From NCBI RefSeq assembly GCF_003027925.1, contig NZ_PYPS01000023.1:1-64000 (forward strand): DNA of 64,000 bases. The letters are read 5' to 3'. Source of the stretch: Micromonospora sp. RP3T (GTDB lineage Bacteria > Actinomycetota > Actinomycetes > Mycobacteriales > Micromonosporaceae). Of the stretch, positions 62,937 to 64,000 are shown piece by piece. Position 1 is the first letter of the stretch; every line of letters begins with the position of its first letter. Under the pieces are notes generated by a model. That model was given only the letters and a program-made list of their open reading frames with translations, had not been told where the DNA came from and ran no database searches. The position numbers and the translations under genes were made by a program.

Positions 62937-63933
62937 GCTGCTGGTGGCCCTGGTGTTGCTGCTCGGCAACGCCTTCTTCGTGGGCAGCGAGTTCGCGTTG
63001 ATCGCGTCCCGCCGGACGGTGATCGAACCGCTGGCGGCGACGTCGAAGCGGGCCCGCTGGGCGCTGTCCGCGATGAACCAGATCCCGCTGATGATCGCCG
63101 GCGCGCAGCTCGGCATCACGGTCTGTTCGCTCGGTCTGGGCGCGATCGCCGAGCCGGCGTTGGCGCACCTGCTGGAGGTGCCCTTCACCGCGGTCGGGCT
63201 GCCCGCCTCGGCGGTGCACCCGGTGGCGTTCGTGATCGCGCTGGCCGTGGTGGTGTTCCTGCACACAGTGGTCGGCGAGATGGTGCCGAAGAACATCACG
63301 CTGGCCGGCCCGGAGCCGTCGGCGCTCTGGCTCGGCCCGGCGATGCTCGCGTTCTGCCTGGCCACGAAGCCGCTGCTGCTGGCGATGAAGTGGTCGGCCC
63401 GGCAGGTGCTGCGGTGGTGGCGGGTGGAGGCGACGGACGCGGTGAAGACCGTGTTCACCGCCGAGGAACTGGCCGGCCTGGTCTCCCAGGCTCGCACCGA
63501 GGGGCTGCTGGACGCCGAGGAGCACGCCCGGATCACCGGTGCGCTCGCCCTGCACAGCCGTACCGCCGCTGACGCCTTGCAGCCGTGGTCGACGGTGACC
63601 ACGGTGGCGGAGGACGTCTCACCGGCCTCGCTGGAGGTGCTGGCGACCCGCACCGGTCGGTCCCGGTTCCCGGTGGTGCAGCGGGCCACCCGCCGGGTGC
63701 TCGGCTTCGTGCACGTCAAGGACGTGCTCGGGTACGCCGGCGCGAGCCGACGGGCCCCGGTGCCGGCCGAGGTCTACCGGCCGCTGGCGGTGGTGCCCCC
63801 GGACCGTACGCTCGCCGATCTGCTGCTGGCCATGCGGCGGGAGCGCCGGCACATGGTGCTGGTCAGCGACGGTCGACGGCCCCTCGGTGTGGTGACGCTC
63901 GACGACGTATTGACGGCCATTGTCGGCACGTGA
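62929..63933 (+). CDS. CNNM/CorC-type transporter protein, second copy
   Basis: This 334-aa protein has the DUF21 domain (about 1-180: LVALVLLLGNAFFVGSEFALIASRRTVIEPLA, IAGAQLGITVCSLGLGAIAEPALAHLL, VGEMVPKNITLAGPEPSA) and two CBS motifs (about 205-330: ALQPWSTVTTVAEDVSPASLEVLATR, GFVHVKDVLGYAGA, HMVLVSDGRRPLGVVTLDDVLTAIVG). There is no CorC_HlyC C-terminal domain, unlike the first copy. GTG 62929 lies inside the first gene, so both are translated as a unit and may form a heterodimer. Confidence 0.88.
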   Translation: MPELLVALVLLLGNAFFVGSEFALIASRRTVIEPLAATSKRARWALSAMNQIPLMIAGAQLGITVCSLGLGAIAEPALAHLLEVPFTAVGLPASAVHPVAFVIALAVVVFLHTVVGEMVPKNITLAGPEPSALWLGPAMLAFCLATKPLLLAMKWSARQVLRWWRVEATDAVKTVFTAEELAGLVSQARTEGLLDAEEHARITGALALHSRTAADALQPWSTVTTVAEDVSPASLEVLATRTGRSRFPVVQRATRRVLGFVHVKDVLGYAGASRRAPVPAEVYRPLAVVPPDRTLADLLLAMRRERRHMVLVSDGRRPLGVVTLDDVLTAIVGT

Positions 63934-64000
63934 ATGAATACCCTTGGTGTGCAAGCGATTGCGGACGCGTGATTGAACAGACGGCCGCCTTGATTCCACC
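63934..64000. other. Window edge; possible start of the next gene
   Basis: GTG at 63971 opens a frame (IEQTAALIP) that runs off the window. Too little is present to support a gene. Confidence 0.2.

Overview
The window is high-G+C actinobacterial DNA. GTG starts are common, many starts are leaderless, and stop/start overlaps of the ATGA or GTGA type are frequent. The cell-division/signalling block fhaA-fhaB-pstP-ftsW-pbpA-pknA-pknB with trpG/pabA and crgA, the XRE/DUF397 pairs, the SigE-type sigma factors and the class E sortase together suggest Micromonospora or a close relative in the Micromonosporaceae. That genus call is inference from gene content and layout. In several actinobacteria the pknAB block lies near the replication origin, and a parS-like site at 12897-12912 fits that.

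Layout. 1-1230: left edge with the tail of an unknown gene, a hairpin, a 3' tRNA fragment that looks like an attachment-site scar, a HAD hydrolase and an SDR remnant. 1.3-16 kb: mostly housekeeping and accessory singletons (SapA-like secreted protein, LPXTG surface protein, ArsR/VOC pair, Sua5, a very large CtpI-like P-type ATPase, an MFS exporter under a SoxR-box-like promoter, YbaK, FrnE, SufE, a CBS protein). 15.6-18.1 kb: an XRE/DUF397 pair divergent from a coupled operon with two Imm5-like paralogues. 18.2-23.1 kb: two ECF sigma factors, each coupled to a membrane-anchored beta-propeller protein. 23.3-30.3 kb: a rhodanese and then a leucine/isovalerate-type catabolic cluster (TetR, biotin carboxylase, HMG-CoA lyase, carboxyltransferase, acyl-CoA dehydrogenase). 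30.4-36 kb: a large NB-ARC regulator, MarR/YceI and a GCS2-family ligase. 36-45 kb: membrane and PASTA proteins, a second XRE/DUF397 pair, cell-surface sugar genes and tRNA-Leu(CAG).

45.4-58.4 kb is the growth and division module. FHA adaptors, the PP2C phosphatase, the SEDS polymerase with its class B PBP, and the kinases PknA and PknB (three PASTA domains) read rightward. TrpG/PabA, a small membrane protein, a class E sortase and a DUF881 protein read leftward, and CrgA is divergent from them. 58.5-64 kb: an EtfD-like iron-sulfur membrane oxidoreductase behind a perfect GTTACT/AGTAAC operator, a GPP34 protein and two CNNM/CorC-type transporters.

The most interesting observations are: (i) a kinase-less PASTA membrane protein (38525-39379) whose cytoplasmic tail repeats a DATR-x-L/V-P motif that fits FHA recognition of phosphothreonine, near the Fha/Pkn module; (ii) a family of paired, near-palindromic GGGGCCCC repeats at four gene borders, plus a different 19-bp-stem inverted repeat; (iii) the SoxR-box, ArsR, TetR and FadR-like operators readable directly from the promoters; (iv) the parS-like site; and (v) the attachment scar at the left edge.
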